Source of the DNA: Bradyrhizobium sp. Tv2a-2
GTDB lineage: Bacteria > Pseudomonadota > Alphaproteobacteria > Rhizobiales > Xanthobacteraceae
Assembly: GCF_000472425.1 (NCBI RefSeq)
Contig: NZ_AXAI01000003.1
Location: 312,156-376,155, forward strand
Length of the DNA stretch: 64,000 bases
Direction of reading: 5' to 3'
In this document: positions 37,561 to 46,148 of the stretch, piece by piece
Layout of the letters: each line of letters starts with the position of its first letter
How positions within the stretch are numbered: the first letter of the stretch is position 1
Program-made: the position numbers and the translations under genes
Notes under the pieces: generated by a model
The model's input: only the letters and a program-made list of their open reading frames with translations
Database searches by the model: none
What the model was told of the DNA's origin: nothing

Positions 37561-39249
37561 TTAGGTGCTGCTGCCCGCCGCGCTCGCGACCACCGGCAGC
37601 ACTTCGTTTGCGGCGCGGTCGGGGGTCTCCTCCCTCCAGCGCACCGAGCCGAACGGGCGTTCCAGCATGCGGCGGATGCGCACGGGGTCGGGGCCGATAT
37701 GGAAGGCGATGGCCTGCTGATGCAGCGCGCGCTCCGACTGGGTCGAGCGGTTGCGCTGGCGTAGGTAATCCAGCCAGGTCGGGCAGTGGTAGCGCTCTGT
37801 CCACAATTCGGGGTCGGCGATGTCGCGCGCGATCGACCAGCCATAGGCGCCGTTGCGCTGCCGGCTCAGCTGCACGTCCTGCATCACGTTATGAAACGCA
37901 CGCGCATTGTCCTGGGCCACGCGGTATTCGATCTCGACCACCAGCGGTCCGCTGCGCCCGGTCAGTGCCAGCCGCACCTCGGGATCGTCGAGCGACTCCG
38001 CCTGCTCGCCGCGCGCGCCGATGCGCGGCATGCGCAGCCACAGGCCGAGCAGCGGCGAGGCCAGCATCAGCGCGGCGGAGACCAGCAGCGCGGTTTCGAC
38101 GCCCGCCGCATCGGTGAGCCGGCCCCACAACCAGCTGCCGATCGCAATACCGCCAGAAATCGCAGCCTGGTAGGCCGCGAGCGACCGTCCCGCCACCCAG
38201 CGCGGCGCCGAAAGCTGTACGCCGATATTGAACAGCGCGACCGCCATCATCCAGACGGCGCCGGCCACCACCAGCGCGGCCGCGGTGAGCACGGGTTGAT
38301 GGCTCAGCGCCACGGCCGCGATCGCGCCACCCATCGACAGCGTGCAGGCGCGGATCGCGGCCTCGCCACTCATGCGCTTGCGCAACTCGCCGATATTGAG
38401 CGCGCCGATCACCGCGCCAAGGCCGAAGGCGCCGAGCATGATGCCATAGGTCTGCGCGCCGCCATGCAGGAGGTCGCGTGCCACCAGCGGCATCAACGCC
38501 GACACCGAGCCGCCGATCAGGCCGGTCACCATGGTGCGGGTCAGCACGATCTTGATCGAGGGCGAATTGGTGATATAGCGCACGCCGGAGACGATGGCGC
38601 GGCTCAACCTCTCGCGCGGCAGGCGCGACGCTTCGGCCTCGCGCTTCCAGGTGAACAAAGCGACCATCAGCGGCAGATAGAGCACTGCGTTGAGAGCAAA
38701 CGCCGCCACCGCCCCCGCGGTTGCCACCACGATGCCGCCGATCGCAGGCCCAAAGCTGCGCGCAATATTGTAGCTGATGCCGTTGAGCGCGACCGCCGCC
38801 GGCAATGTCTCCGAAGGCACCTGCTCGCTGACCGAGGATTGCCAGGCCGGTCCCATCAGCGCCATGCCGCTGCCGACCACGAAGCAGAGCGTCAGCAGGA
38901 GGTTCGGCTGAACCAGACCGAGCCAGTCGAGCGCGGTCAGCGTGGTCGCACCGACCAGCGAGATCGAGAGCGCGACAAGTGCGACGACGCGCCGGTCGTG
39001 CATGTCGGCAATGGCGCCGGCAGGCATCGAGATCAGCATGATAGGCAGCATCAAGGCCGTCTGCACCAGCGCGACCTTGTCGGCCGACGACGTCATCTGG
39101 GTCATCGACCAGGCCGCGCCCACCCCCTGGATCAGGATGCCGAGATTGGAGAGCAGGCTTGCGAGCCAGATGCGCCGGAAGGTCGGATACCGCAGCGGCG
39201 CAGTGATACCGTCGCCGCTGAACGTCTGGGATCTGGGCGCATCAGTCAT
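37561..39249 (-). CDS. MFS exporter, MFS_3 (EntS-like) family with C-terminal soluble extension
   Basis: 562-aa inner-membrane exporter. TM region in residues 20-410; the opening RYPTFRRIWLASLLSNLGILIQGVGAAWSM and GAIADMHDRRVV loop are typical of the MFS_3 group that includes enterobactin exporter EntS. The last about 120 residues (VEIEYRVAQDNARAFHNVMQ...) are soluble and resemble a monooxygenase-like ferredoxin fold often attached in this family. Start ATG 39249 (MTDAPRSQ) with AGGTGGG at good spacing. An in-frame extension to 39765 is noncoding. Substrate not predictable. Confidence 0.88.
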   Translation of the reverse strand: MTDAPRSQTFSGDGITAPLRYPTFRRIWLASLLSNLGILIQGVGAAWSMTQMTSSADKVALVQTALMLPIMLISMPAGAIADMHDRRVVALVALSISLVGATTLTALDWLGLVQPNLLLTLCFVVGSGMALMGPAWQSSVSEQVPSETLPAAVALNGISYNIARSFGPAIGGIVVATAGAVAAFALNAVLYLPLMVALFTWKREAEASRLPRERLSRAIVSGVRYITNSPSIKIVLTRTMVTGLIGGSVSALMPLVARDLLHGGAQTYGIMLGAFGLGAVIGALNIGELRKRMSGEAAIRACTLSMGGAIAAVALSHQPVLTAAALVVAGAVWMMAVALFNIGVQLSAPRWVAGRSLAAYQAAISGGIAIGSWLWGRLTDAAGVETALLVSAALMLASPLLGLWLRMPRIGARGEQAESLDDPEVRLALTGRSGPLVVEIEYRVAQDNARAFHNVMQDVQLSRQRNGAYGWSIARDIADPELWTERYHCPTWLDYLRQRNRSTQSERALHQQAIAFHIGPDPVRIRRMLERPFGSVRWREETPDRAANEVLPVVASAAGSST

Positions 39250-39388
39250 ATCGGGTCCCACCTCACCTGCCATGGTTTGATTCTGGATGACGTCAAGTGA
39301 TGCCCGGGAAAGGCGATCGCTGGCAAGACCGGGAATGCGCTTTCGCCCGTCATACCGCAGGTAAGATATTGAAAGATAAGGAAGGATT

Positions 39389-39655
39389 ATGATGGGCCTG
39401 ACCCGGCGCAAAGTTCTTTGGGACGCCACGGCCTTGCCCCTGCTGGCTGGTGGCTTCGGCATCCGGGCGCCTGCGGAAACCGCGGCGCAGGCGCCTCTGA
39501 CGTGCCGCCGATTCTGTTCGTGCACGGCAATGGCGACCATGCTGCGCTCTGGATCACCACGCTGTCGCGGATGCAGTCGAATGGCGTGCCGCGCGACCGG
39601 ATGTTCGTCATCAACTTCACCGATCCGCTGGCGCGCGGCGACGGTCACGTTTTCC
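39389..39655 (+). pseudogene. frameshifted and truncated alpha/beta hydrolase (lipase-like) remnant
   Basis: The first frame from ATG 39389 encodes a signal-like N-terminus (MMGLTRRKVLWDATALPLLAGGFG...AETAAQA). Near 39490-39500 the meaning moves to another frame, which continues SDVPPILFVHGNGDHAALW and MFVINFTDPLARGDG, the start of a hydrolase with the HG oxyanion motif. A one-base deletion explains the switch. Similarity to a gene stops near 39655 and neither the nucleophile Ser nor the His part remains. Decayed gene, probably inactive. Confidence 0.7.
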
Positions 39656-39754
39656 GCGTCCGGACTGCGTTGGAGAACAGGATTGCGGTCATTGAGCCGA
39701 CTTACTAGCTGTTTCAAGAGCGCCGTGTTGACGCAATTGGGTTTGATGGTGACT

Positions 39755-39829
39755 GTAGCCCGCATGAGCGAAGCGATATGCGGAGTAATATTTGCAAGTG
39801 CCGCATGTCGCTTCGCTCATGCGGGCTAC
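39755..39829. repeat. family F hairpin repeat (29-bp inverted repeat)
   Basis: Left arm 39755-39783 (starts GTAGCCCGCATGAGCG) and right arm 39801-39829 pair over 29 positions with one or two mismatches around a 17-nt loop. Sits between the hydrolase remnant and the P450 start; the P450 ribosome site GGAG lies just beyond the right arm. Confidence 0.85.
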
Positions 39830-39843
39830 CGGAGCGGGCCGTC

Positions 39844-41232
39844 ATGAGCATCGCCGAAGCCTACGATTTCCCGTCAACGCGCCGGCCACTGGTGCCGCCG
39901 AGCCTGCCGCGCGCGCCGGACAATCAAACCGCCTTCGGCCGGATGAAGATGATGCGCGAAAACATCATCTCCACCTGGGGTGGTCGCGCCTATGAAGAGG
40001 ACGTGATCCAGAGCCGCTTCCTGGGGCGAGCGAGCTTTGTCCTCAACGCGCCGGATGCCATCAGGCATGTGCTGGTCGACAATTACGAGAATTACGCGCG
40101 CACGCCGGCCGGCATTCGCGTGCTGCGCCCGATCCTCGGCCAGGGTGTGCTGATTGCGGAGGGACGGGCCTGGAAGCATCAGCGCCGCACGCTCGCGCCC
40201 GCCTTCACGCCGCGCGCGGTGACGATGCTGGTGCCGCACATGGTTGCGGTGATCGACGAGACGGTTGCCGCGCTCAAGGACAAGAGCGGCGCGCAAGTCG
40301 ATCTGCGCGAGACCATGCAGCACATGACGCTCGAGATCGCCGGCCGCACCATGTTCTCGTTCGGGATGGCCCAGCATGGATCGACGCTGCGCGACTTCGT
40401 CATGGAATATGGCGACAAGCTGGCGCGGCCGCATGTCCTCGATATGTTGCTGCCGCTGTCCTGGCCAAGCCCAAAGGATTTCCCCCGCGCCCGCTTCCGC
40501 AAGCGCTGGACCGCGTTCGTCGGCCAGCTGATGGCGGAGCGCCGCGCGGCCGGCAAGCAAGAAGGCGCGCCGGCGCGCGACCTGTTCGACCTGATGGGCG
40601 AGGCGCGCGATCCCGAGACCGGAGCCGCGTTCTCCGACGCCCAGCTCGGCGACGAGGTCGCAACCATGATCCTTGCCGGACATGAAACCACCGCGACCAC
40701 GCTGTTCTGGGCGCTCTATCTGCTCGCGCTTGATCCGGAAACGCAGGAGCAGGTGGCGCGGGAGGCGCGCGGCGTCGCCGCCAACGACGCCACCGATCCC
40801 GATCGCCTGAAATTCACCCGCGCGGTCATTGACGAGACCATGCGGCTCTATCCACCGGCCTTCCTGATCGCGCGTGCCGCGACCGGCCACGACAGGGTCG
40901 CCGGCCTTCCCGTGCGAAGGGGCGATTTGATGCTGATTGCGCCCTGGCTGTTGCACCGGCACGAAAAGCTGTGGCAGCAGCCGGCAGCATTCGTGCCACA
41001 GCGCTTTATGCCGGGAATCCCGCCGCCGGATCGCTTTGCCTATATGCCGTTCGGCGCAGGGCCAAGGATATGCATTGGCGCGCATTTTGCGATCGTCGAG
41101 GCGACGCTCGCGCTTGCGCGGCTGATCGGCGCGTTCCATGTCCAGTTGAAGGACAGTGTGCCTGTCATGCCTCTGGGCGTGGTCACCACGCAGCCGGATC
41201 ATTCGCCACCTTTTGTCATCAAGGTGCGGTAA
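39844..41232 (+). CDS. cytochrome P450
   Basis: Haem-thiolate monooxygenase, 462 aa, no signal or membrane anchor, soluble bacterial type. I-helix AGHETTATT (O2 activation), K-helix ExxR in DETMRLYPP, the PERF-like PQRFMPG and the haem loop FGAGPRICIG with ligand Cys410. The sequence around HQRRTLAPAFTP resembles class E (CYP4/CYP102-like) rather than camphor-type P450s. Start ATG 39844 with GGAG upstream. No ferredoxin or reductase gene adjacent, so redox partners are elsewhere. Followed by the cyclase gene after 45 bp. Confidence 0.92.
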   Translation: MSIAEAYDFPSTRRPLVPPSLPRAPDNQTAFGRMKMMRENIISTWGGRAYEEDVIQSRFLGRASFVLNAPDAIRHVLVDNYENYARTPAGIRVLRPILGQGVLIAEGRAWKHQRRTLAPAFTPRAVTMLVPHMVAVIDETVAALKDKSGAQVDLRETMQHMTLEIAGRTMFSFGMAQHGSTLRDFVMEYGDKLARPHVLDMLLPLSWPSPKDFPRARFRKRWTAFVGQLMAERRAAGKQEGAPARDLFDLMGEARDPETGAAFSDAQLGDEVATMILAGHETTATTLFWALYLLALDPETQEQVAREARGVAANDATDPDRLKFTRAVIDETMRLYPPAFLIARAATGHDRVAGLPVRRGDLMLIAPWLLHRHEKLWQQPAAFVPQRFMPGIPPPDRFAYMPFGAGPRICIGAHFAIVEATLALARLIGAFHVQLKDSVPVMPLGVVTTQPDHSPPFVIKVR

Positions 41233-41277
41233 CAGGGGATTGTCCGAGAGCCCAAGCAATCCCATCTAGAGTTGGCC

Positions 41278-42687
41278 ATGAGCGATATCTCCGCCCAGAT
41301 TTCCGTCCTGAAGCAGAGCGCCGATCCTGCTGTCGCAGACGCGATCGGGGAGCTCATCAGGACCGGCGACGATGCCGAGCTCAACCGGATCAATGCGCTG
41401 GATTTTTCCAGGCGTACCTCGCTCGACGAGGAGAAGGTGATCTCGGGCTTTCTGCACGCGTCCCGGCTCGGCCTGTTCGAGCTCGGCTGGAATGTGCTGT
41501 GCCCGGGTTGCGGTGGCGTGCTCGGCGCTCATGACACGCTGAAATCCCTCAAGCCCGATGACTATCATTGCGGGCTTTGCGCTTGCGGCTATCAGCCGTC
41601 GGTCGACGAGCAGGTCGAGGTCGCGTTCACTGTCAGCCCCAGGGTCCGCCGCATAGCCGCTCACGATCCCAACACGCTGCCGCTGTGGGAGTACTACAAG
41701 CAGGTGTTCTGGAGCTCGGGCATCGATCTCAACAAGCGCAATTTTGCGTCGCTGACCGAGGAGGTCGCGCTCGAGACGATGGAATTGCCCGCGGGCGAGA
41801 AGGCGGTGATGTCGCTGCAACTGCCGGCGCAATTCATCATCGTGTTCGAGCCGGTGACGCACTCCGCGCATTTCATCGATGTGCAGGGCGAGCCAACCAA
41901 GGAGCGGCAGCAGCTTTCGCTGGTCTACAACAAGCATCATCCGCCGACGGGATCGATGGCCATGCGTCCCGGACCGTTGCGGCTGTCGGTCGACAACCAG
42001 GCCGGCGTGCGTGTGCTGCCCTCGGTCTTCATCGCCGCCGAGCCGCTGCATGAGCTCCTGGGCAAGCGGAGGCCCTTCCTCACCGCCAAGCGGATGCTGT
42101 CCAACCAGACCTTCCGTGACGTCTTCAAGGCCGACAATCTCAATGTCGACCAGCGCCTGAGGATCACCTCGCTGACCTTCCTGTTCACCGATCTCAAGGG
42201 CTCGACCGCGCTGTACGAACGCGTCGGCGATCTCGCCGCCTTCGATCTTGTGCGCGCGCATTTCCGGGCGCTGCTCGAAATCATCGCGTCCGAAAAGGGG
42301 GCGGTGGTGAAGACCATTGGCGATGCGGTGATGGCGACCTTCATCCGCCCCGAACATGCGCTGACGGCGGGCCTGCGCATGCGCGCTGCGATGGACGAGC
42401 TAAACAAGGAGCGTGGCAGCAACGACCTCGTGGTCAAGATCGGCATTCACGAAGGTCCGTGCCTGGCAGTGATGCTCAACGAGCGGCAGGACTATTTCGG
42501 CCAGACCGTCAATGTCGCGGCGCGTGTGCAGAGCCTGTCGACCTCGCAGGAGATCCATGCCACGGCGCCCGTGATCGAGGCGCCGGAAGTCGCGGGCATT
42601 CTGGAGCGGCAGTCCATCAAGCCGATCCAGAAGCACGCCGCCCTGCGCGGCATCGCCGACAAGATGGTGGTGTACGAGATACCATAG
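41278..42687 (+). CDS. class III adenylate/guanylate cyclase with N-terminal DUF5939-like Zn-ribbon region
   Basis: 469 aa, soluble. The N-terminal about 270 residues contain paired Cys (VLCPGCGGVLG, YHCGLCACGY) consistent with a zinc ribbon, followed by a beta-rich part (VMSLQLPAQFIIVFEPVTHSAHF) as in DUF5939 cyclase-associated domains. The C-terminal cyclase domain (about 295-465) has FLFTDLKGSTALYERVGD (metal Asp), VKTIGDAVMATF (Lys/Asp region) and GQTVNVAARVQS. Makes cAMP or cGMP; the residues fit adenylate cyclase but that is inference. ATG 41278 preferred over TTG 41272. A truncated family A repeat begins 6 bp after the stop. Confidence 0.9.
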   Translation: MSDISAQISVLKQSADPAVADAIGELIRTGDDAELNRINALDFSRRTSLDEEKVISGFLHASRLGLFELGWNVLCPGCGGVLGAHDTLKSLKPDDYHCGLCACGYQPSVDEQVEVAFTVSPRVRRIAAHDPNTLPLWEYYKQVFWSSGIDLNKRNFASLTEEVALETMELPAGEKAVMSLQLPAQFIIVFEPVTHSAHFIDVQGEPTKERQQLSLVYNKHHPPTGSMAMRPGPLRLSVDNQAGVRVLPSVFIAAEPLHELLGKRRPFLTAKRMLSNQTFRDVFKADNLNVDQRLRITSLTFLFTDLKGSTALYERVGDLAAFDLVRAHFRALLEIIASEKGAVVKTIGDAVMATFIRPEHALTAGLRMRAAMDELNKERGSNDLVVKIGIHEGPCLAVMLNERQDYFGQTVNVAARVQSLSTSQEIHATAPVIEAPEVAGILERQSIKPIQKHAALRGIADKMVVYEIP

Positions 42688-42693
42688 GCTGTT

Positions 42694-42746
42694 GCGGTTA
42701 TTCCGGGGGCGCCCTGAAAAGGCCAACCCGAAATCTCGAGATTCCA
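42694..42746. repeat. family A palindromic repeat, copy 5 (left half only)
   Basis: GTTATTCCGGGGGCGC...CCAACCCGAAATCTCGAGATTC, then homology to the family ends; the right half is missing. Six bases after the cyclase stop. Confidence 0.65.
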
Positions 42747-42910
42747 AAGTATGCAATAGTATACCAGCGTTCGGCGATATGGACCGCGAAATTGCCGAAA
42801 CGTAATGCCGTCGCCGTCGTGTTCCGCATTGTGCGGATGTTCGCTTTCCCCACATATTGAGCATGAGGCACTGCCATTCCGGCGGATGCCGAAGCCCGCG
42901 GTAGGACCAG

Positions 42911-43387
42911 ATGCTCGACGGACTACGCCAATTCATTGCCGACGTTGTATCACCCCATCCCCATGGCAACCGCGCCTTCGATGAGAACGGCTATCAACTG
43001 GCTGCCACTGCGCTATTGATCCATGTGATCTCGCTCGACGGCGAGCCGTCCGAGATCGAGAAGCGCAAGCTACACAGCCTGATCGAGAGCCGCTTCGGGC
43101 TCGATCCCGGCACTGCCGACCAGCTGATCAGGTCCGCGACCCTGGCCGAGGGTGAGGCGGTCGACCTCTATCATTTCACCAGCGTCATCATGCGCGAGGT
43201 CAATGAAGAGGGGCGCCTGCGCATTGTCGAGATGATGTGGGAGTTGGTCTATGCCGACGGCGCAGTCAGCGAGTTCGAGGACAATGTGGTCTGGCGTGCC
43301 GCCGACCTGCTCGGCATCTCCTCGCGCGATCGCATCGATCTGAAGCACCTGGTCGCAGGCCGACGCTCAGCCGAGGCCGGCGCCTGA
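42911..43387 (+). CDS. TerB-like (tellurite resistance) family protein
   Basis: 158-aa soluble all-helical protein. TerB/DjlA-type pattern with paired acidic loops: HVISLDGEPSEIEKRKLHSLIESRFGL in the first half and VYADGAVSEFEDNVVWRAADLLGI in the second; the conserved D-G and E residues are candidate metal ligands. Members occur widely as stand-alone cytosolic proteins with unclear roles, not necessarily in tellurite resistance. SD GGTAGGACC upstream of ATG 42911. Monocistronic by spacing. Confidence 0.85.
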   Translation: MLDGLRQFIADVVSPHPHGNRAFDENGYQLAATALLIHVISLDGEPSEIEKRKLHSLIESRFGLDPGTADQLIRSATLAEGEAVDLYHFTSVIMREVNEEGRLRIVEMMWELVYADGAVSEFEDNVVWRAADLLGISSRDRIDLKHLVAGRRSAEAGA

Positions 43388-43695
43388 AGGGCGGGCTTTC
43401 AGTTGGTTCGCGCGAGGCCTTTCCCTAGGGCGCTTGCTCCCTGCCTGGTCCGGACGCTGCGGCAATCCGCCTCGCTGCCGCGCAGTCGACGCCCTACATG
43501 AAGAAACTTTAATCTGCGGGGTGTCTCGGCTGCTACCGCCAAACGGTAAGTTTGGCGCGACGCGGTCGCAGGCGCCCGCTTCTAAACGTTTGCGCACATC
43601 GCCATGCGGTTTGGGCGACTTGCAACCCACGGCAACCCTATGCTCTCGTCTTCAGTGTTAGAACCATAGCCAAATCATCTTAGAGCACTGGAATC
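43388..43695. other. spacer without recognised features
   Basis: 308 bp between the TerB and SDR genes; I see no gene, RNA or repeat in it. The TTAGAGCAC stretch near 43680 lies just before the GTG start of the SDR gene and may include its promoter. Confidence 0.5.
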
Positions 43696-44472
43696 GTGAC
43701 TGAACGTGTGACGCTGATAACCGGTGCCTCGGCGGGAATAGGCGCCGAACTTGCGCGCGTCTTTGCGAGTCGAGGCCACCGTCTAGCCTTGGCTGCACGG
43801 CGGGCGGATCGACTGTTTGCGCTCGCCTCGGAGTTGAAGGCCCAGGGCAGGCCGGAGCCCGTTGTCATTCCCTGCGATCTCGAGGCGGCCGACGCCGGCG
43901 ACAAGATCGAGGCCGCGCTCACGGCGGCCGGCGTGGAGCTTGAATATCTCGTCAACAATGCCGGCTTTGGTGCGTGCGGTCCGAGTCTCGAACTTGATCG
44001 CGCACGCCAGCTCGGCATCATTGATGTCAACATCCGGGCGCTGACCGACCTCTCGCTGCGGTTCTCCAAAACCCTGATCAAGAATCGCGGCGGGCTGCTC
44101 AATGTCGGATCGATCGCCGGTTTCTTGCCGGGTCCCGGCATGGCCGTGTACTACGCGTCGAAGGCGTATGTGTTGTCTTTCACCGAGGCGCTGCGCAAGG
44201 AGCTCGAGCCTCATGGCGTGCGCGTCACCTTGCTTTGTCCGGGGCCGGTGCAGACCGAGTTTCAGGAGCGCGCCAACTACAAGCCTGGCTTCGATTACTC
44301 CGTGCTCGACATGTCGCCCCGCGAGGTCGCGGAGCAGGCCTATCGCGGCTTGATGGCCAACAAGCGCGCAGTGCTTCCCGGCCTTGGCATCAAGCTGGTG
44401 CCATTCATGTTGCGTCTGTTCCCGCGCGGCTTCATTCTCGCCGCCGTCGGCCGTTTCCAGACCAAGCAGTAG
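43696..44472 (+). CDS. short-chain dehydrogenase/reductase (SDR), classical type
   Basis: 258-aa NAD(P)(H)-dependent oxidoreductase, cytosolic. Cofactor motif TGASAGIGAE at residues 8-17, RRADRLFAL (Arg after beta2 suggests NADP), NNAGFG at about 88, catalytic Ser in NVGSIAGF and YxxxK in YYASK. The C-terminal part is basic and hydrophobic as in the DltE/YqjQ subgroup that often acts near membranes. GTG start at 43696. Substrate unknown. Monocistronic. Confidence 0.9.
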   Translation: MTERVTLITGASAGIGAELARVFASRGHRLALAARRADRLFALASELKAQGRPEPVVIPCDLEAADAGDKIEAALTAAGVELEYLVNNAGFGACGPSLELDRARQLGIIDVNIRALTDLSLRFSKTLIKNRGGLLNVGSIAGFLPGPGMAVYYASKAYVLSFTEALRKELEPHGVRVTLLCPGPVQTEFQERANYKPGFDYSVLDMSPREVAEQAYRGLMANKRAVLPGLGIKLVPFMLRLFPRGFILAAVGRFQTKQ

Positions 44473-44648
44473 TTTCGAGGCTTGGCTGGGCGGTTGACGC
44501 TCACCTCTGCTCGCCGCGAGAGGTGAACAAGGCGTGCAAAACCACTGCTTTGGCCCGCGACTTGCTTCCGTGTGTGACTGAACTCACGCGAAATTAAGAA
44601 TTGCTTAGGTACGATTTCGCGCTGGGTTAAAGAACTTTGCGCGGGCCC

Positions 44649-45452
44649 ATGTCGAATCGCTCGAAATACCTTCGCGGCCAGAACCTGGTTTCCTTTCCGC
44701 CTGCCCGCCCTCCGATCTCGAGGTCCAGCGAGCCGAAGCCGTTACGACCGGTCCTGGTGGTCCTGCACCAGGAGACATCCAGCCCCGGTCGGGTGGGCAA
44801 CGCCTTGCGCACGCTCGGCTACCAGCTTGACATCCGCCGGCCGCGCTTTGGTGATGCGCTTCCGACAACGCTGGATGGGCACGCCGGTGCCGTCATTTTC
44901 GGCGGCCCGATGAGCGCCAATGATACCGACGACTATGTCCGCGCCGAGATCGACTGGATCGAGATCCCCTTGCGCGAGGGCCGTCCCTTCCTCGGGATTT
45001 GCCTCGGCGCGCAGATGCTGGCCAAGCAGCTTGGTGCCGCCGTCGCCCCGCATGAGCAAGGCGTGGTTCAGGTCGGCTATTACCCGATCCGTCCCACGGC
45101 TGCGGGCATGGGCGTCTGCTCTGACTGGCCGGAACAGGTCTATCACTGGCATCGCGAGGGCTTTGAGCTGCCGTGCGGCGCCGAACTGTTGGCTTCGGGC
45201 GACGATTTCCCGGTGCAAGCAATCCGCTACGACACCTGCTTCGGCCTGCAGTTCCACCCCGACGTCACGTACGCCATGATGCATCGCTGGACTGCCCGCA
45301 GCTGCGACCGCATGGATGCGCCTGGCGCTCGGCCGCGTCACCAGCACTTCGCAGACCGCGCGGTCTACGACGCCGTCGAGCGCGCGTGGCTGACGCATTT
45401 CATTGAGGGATGGCTGCTGCAGGTGCCGGTGTTCGCTCAGGTAGCGGAGTGA
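44649..45452 (+). CDS. class I glutamine amidotransferase-like protein
   Basis: 267 aa; about 35 residues of polar leader, then a GATase1 domain: LHQETSSPGRVGN, FGGPMSANDTDDYVRAE, nucleophile loop FLGICLGAQMLAKQL (Cys) and the C-terminal FGLQFHPDVTYAM (His). In the usual Cys-His-Glu triad the last residue is Glu in HPE; here it is Asp. Resembles the stand-alone GMP-synthase-like amidotransferases (YfeJ/GAT1_GMP_synthase-like) that hydrolyse gamma-glutamyl compounds. ATG 44649 chosen; TTG 44637 is also possible. Substrate not assignable. Confidence 0.85.
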   Translation: MSNRSKYLRGQNLVSFPPARPPISRSSEPKPLRPVLVVLHQETSSPGRVGNALRTLGYQLDIRRPRFGDALPTTLDGHAGAVIFGGPMSANDTDDYVRAEIDWIEIPLREGRPFLGICLGAQMLAKQLGAAVAPHEQGVVQVGYYPIRPTAAGMGVCSDWPEQVYHWHREGFELPCGAELLASGDDFPVQAIRYDTCFGLQFHPDVTYAMMHRWTARSCDRMDAPGARPRHQHFADRAVYDAVERAWLTHFIEGWLLQVPVFAQVAE

Positions 45453-45477
45453 GTTGCTGATCCTGAGCGGTAATCTT

Positions 45478-45566
45478 GAAAGCCCGTCTTCGCCCGTTGG
45501 GCTACGCCGGGCACGCTCTGTCTTCGGCCAAGCGCGGCTGCGCCACGCGTAGCCGAAGGCAGAGCG
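45478..45566. repeat. inverted repeat immediately 3' of tRNA-Ala
   Basis: CACGCTCTGTCTTCGGC near 45512-45528 pairs with GCCGAAGGCAGAGCGTG near 45552-45568 with one mismatch, flanking GCGCGGCTGCGCC. The right arm abuts and slightly overlaps the tRNA 3' end, so on the minus strand it could form the tRNA terminator; it also looks like a dispersed short repeat. Confidence 0.5.
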
Positions 45567-45642
45567 TGGTGGAGCCAGGCGGGATCGAACCGCCGACCTC
45601 ATCATTGCGAACGATGCGCTCTCCCAGCTGAGCTATGGCCCC
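45567..45642 (-). tRNA. tRNA-Ala (anticodon CGC)
   Basis: 76-nt cloverleaf on the minus strand: acceptor GGGGCCA/TGGCTCC, D stem GCTC/GAGC, anticodon stem CATCG/TGATG with loop TTCGCAA (anticodon CGC, reads GCG), T arm GGCGGTTCGATCCCGCC, encoded CCA. Confidence 0.96.
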
Positions 45643-45854
45643 GTCACGACCACCTTTGCAGAAATAGGGAGGGCAAAGGCGGCTTCAAGCGGCGCCATTT
45701 ACAGTCCGTGACAACCCCAAGTCAATTGAGAAGTCGGGAGGTGCGAAAATCCCGGATTTGCGCGGATTTGCCGGGAAGTTCCCTTGTTTGGTGGGGTCGG
45801 AACCGATATCTAGCGGGAGCTATCCCACGACCGCAGCATTCGAGCCCCTCCCCC

Positions 45855-46145
45855 ATGCGAGCTGTTCTCGACATCGTTCTCATCGTCCTTGATCTCTACA
45901 TCTGGCTCTTGATCGCGTCCGCGATCCTGTCCTGGCTGGTTGCGTTCAATGTCGTGAATACCCGCAACCAGTTCGTCGCAGCGGTGGCCGAATTCCTCTA
46001 TCGGATCACCGAGCCGTTGCTGGCGCCGATCCGCAATTTCCTGCCCAGCCTTGGCGGGCTCGATATCTCGCCGATCATTCTGATCCTGATCATCATGTTC
46101 CTTGAACGGGTGATCACCTATTACATCTATCCGGCGGTGTTCTGA
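45855..46145 (+). CDS. YggT family membrane protein
   Basis: 96-aa inner-membrane protein with two hydrophobic helices (residues 5-30 and 70-92). The YggT signature TEPLLAPIRNFLPSLGGLDISPIILILI is complete. The family is linked to osmotic shock tolerance and cell division or membrane processes in other bacteria, mechanism uncertain. ATG 45855 chosen; a 49-codon upstream extension is noncoding. Forms an operon with the DUF167 gene (3-bp gap) and folD, a conserved alphaproteobacterial arrangement. Confidence 0.92.
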   Translation: MRAVLDIVLIVLDLYIWLLIASAILSWLVAFNVVNTRNQFVAAVAEFLYRITEPLLAPIRNFLPSLGGLDISPIILILIIMFLERVITYYIYPAVF

Positions 46146-46148
46146 CAC

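Noticed and set aside
44595..44609. TTAA-N7-TTAG as a second CtrA box before the amidotransferase gene.
   Set aside because: The second half-site deviates (TTAG, no C), too weak to claim.
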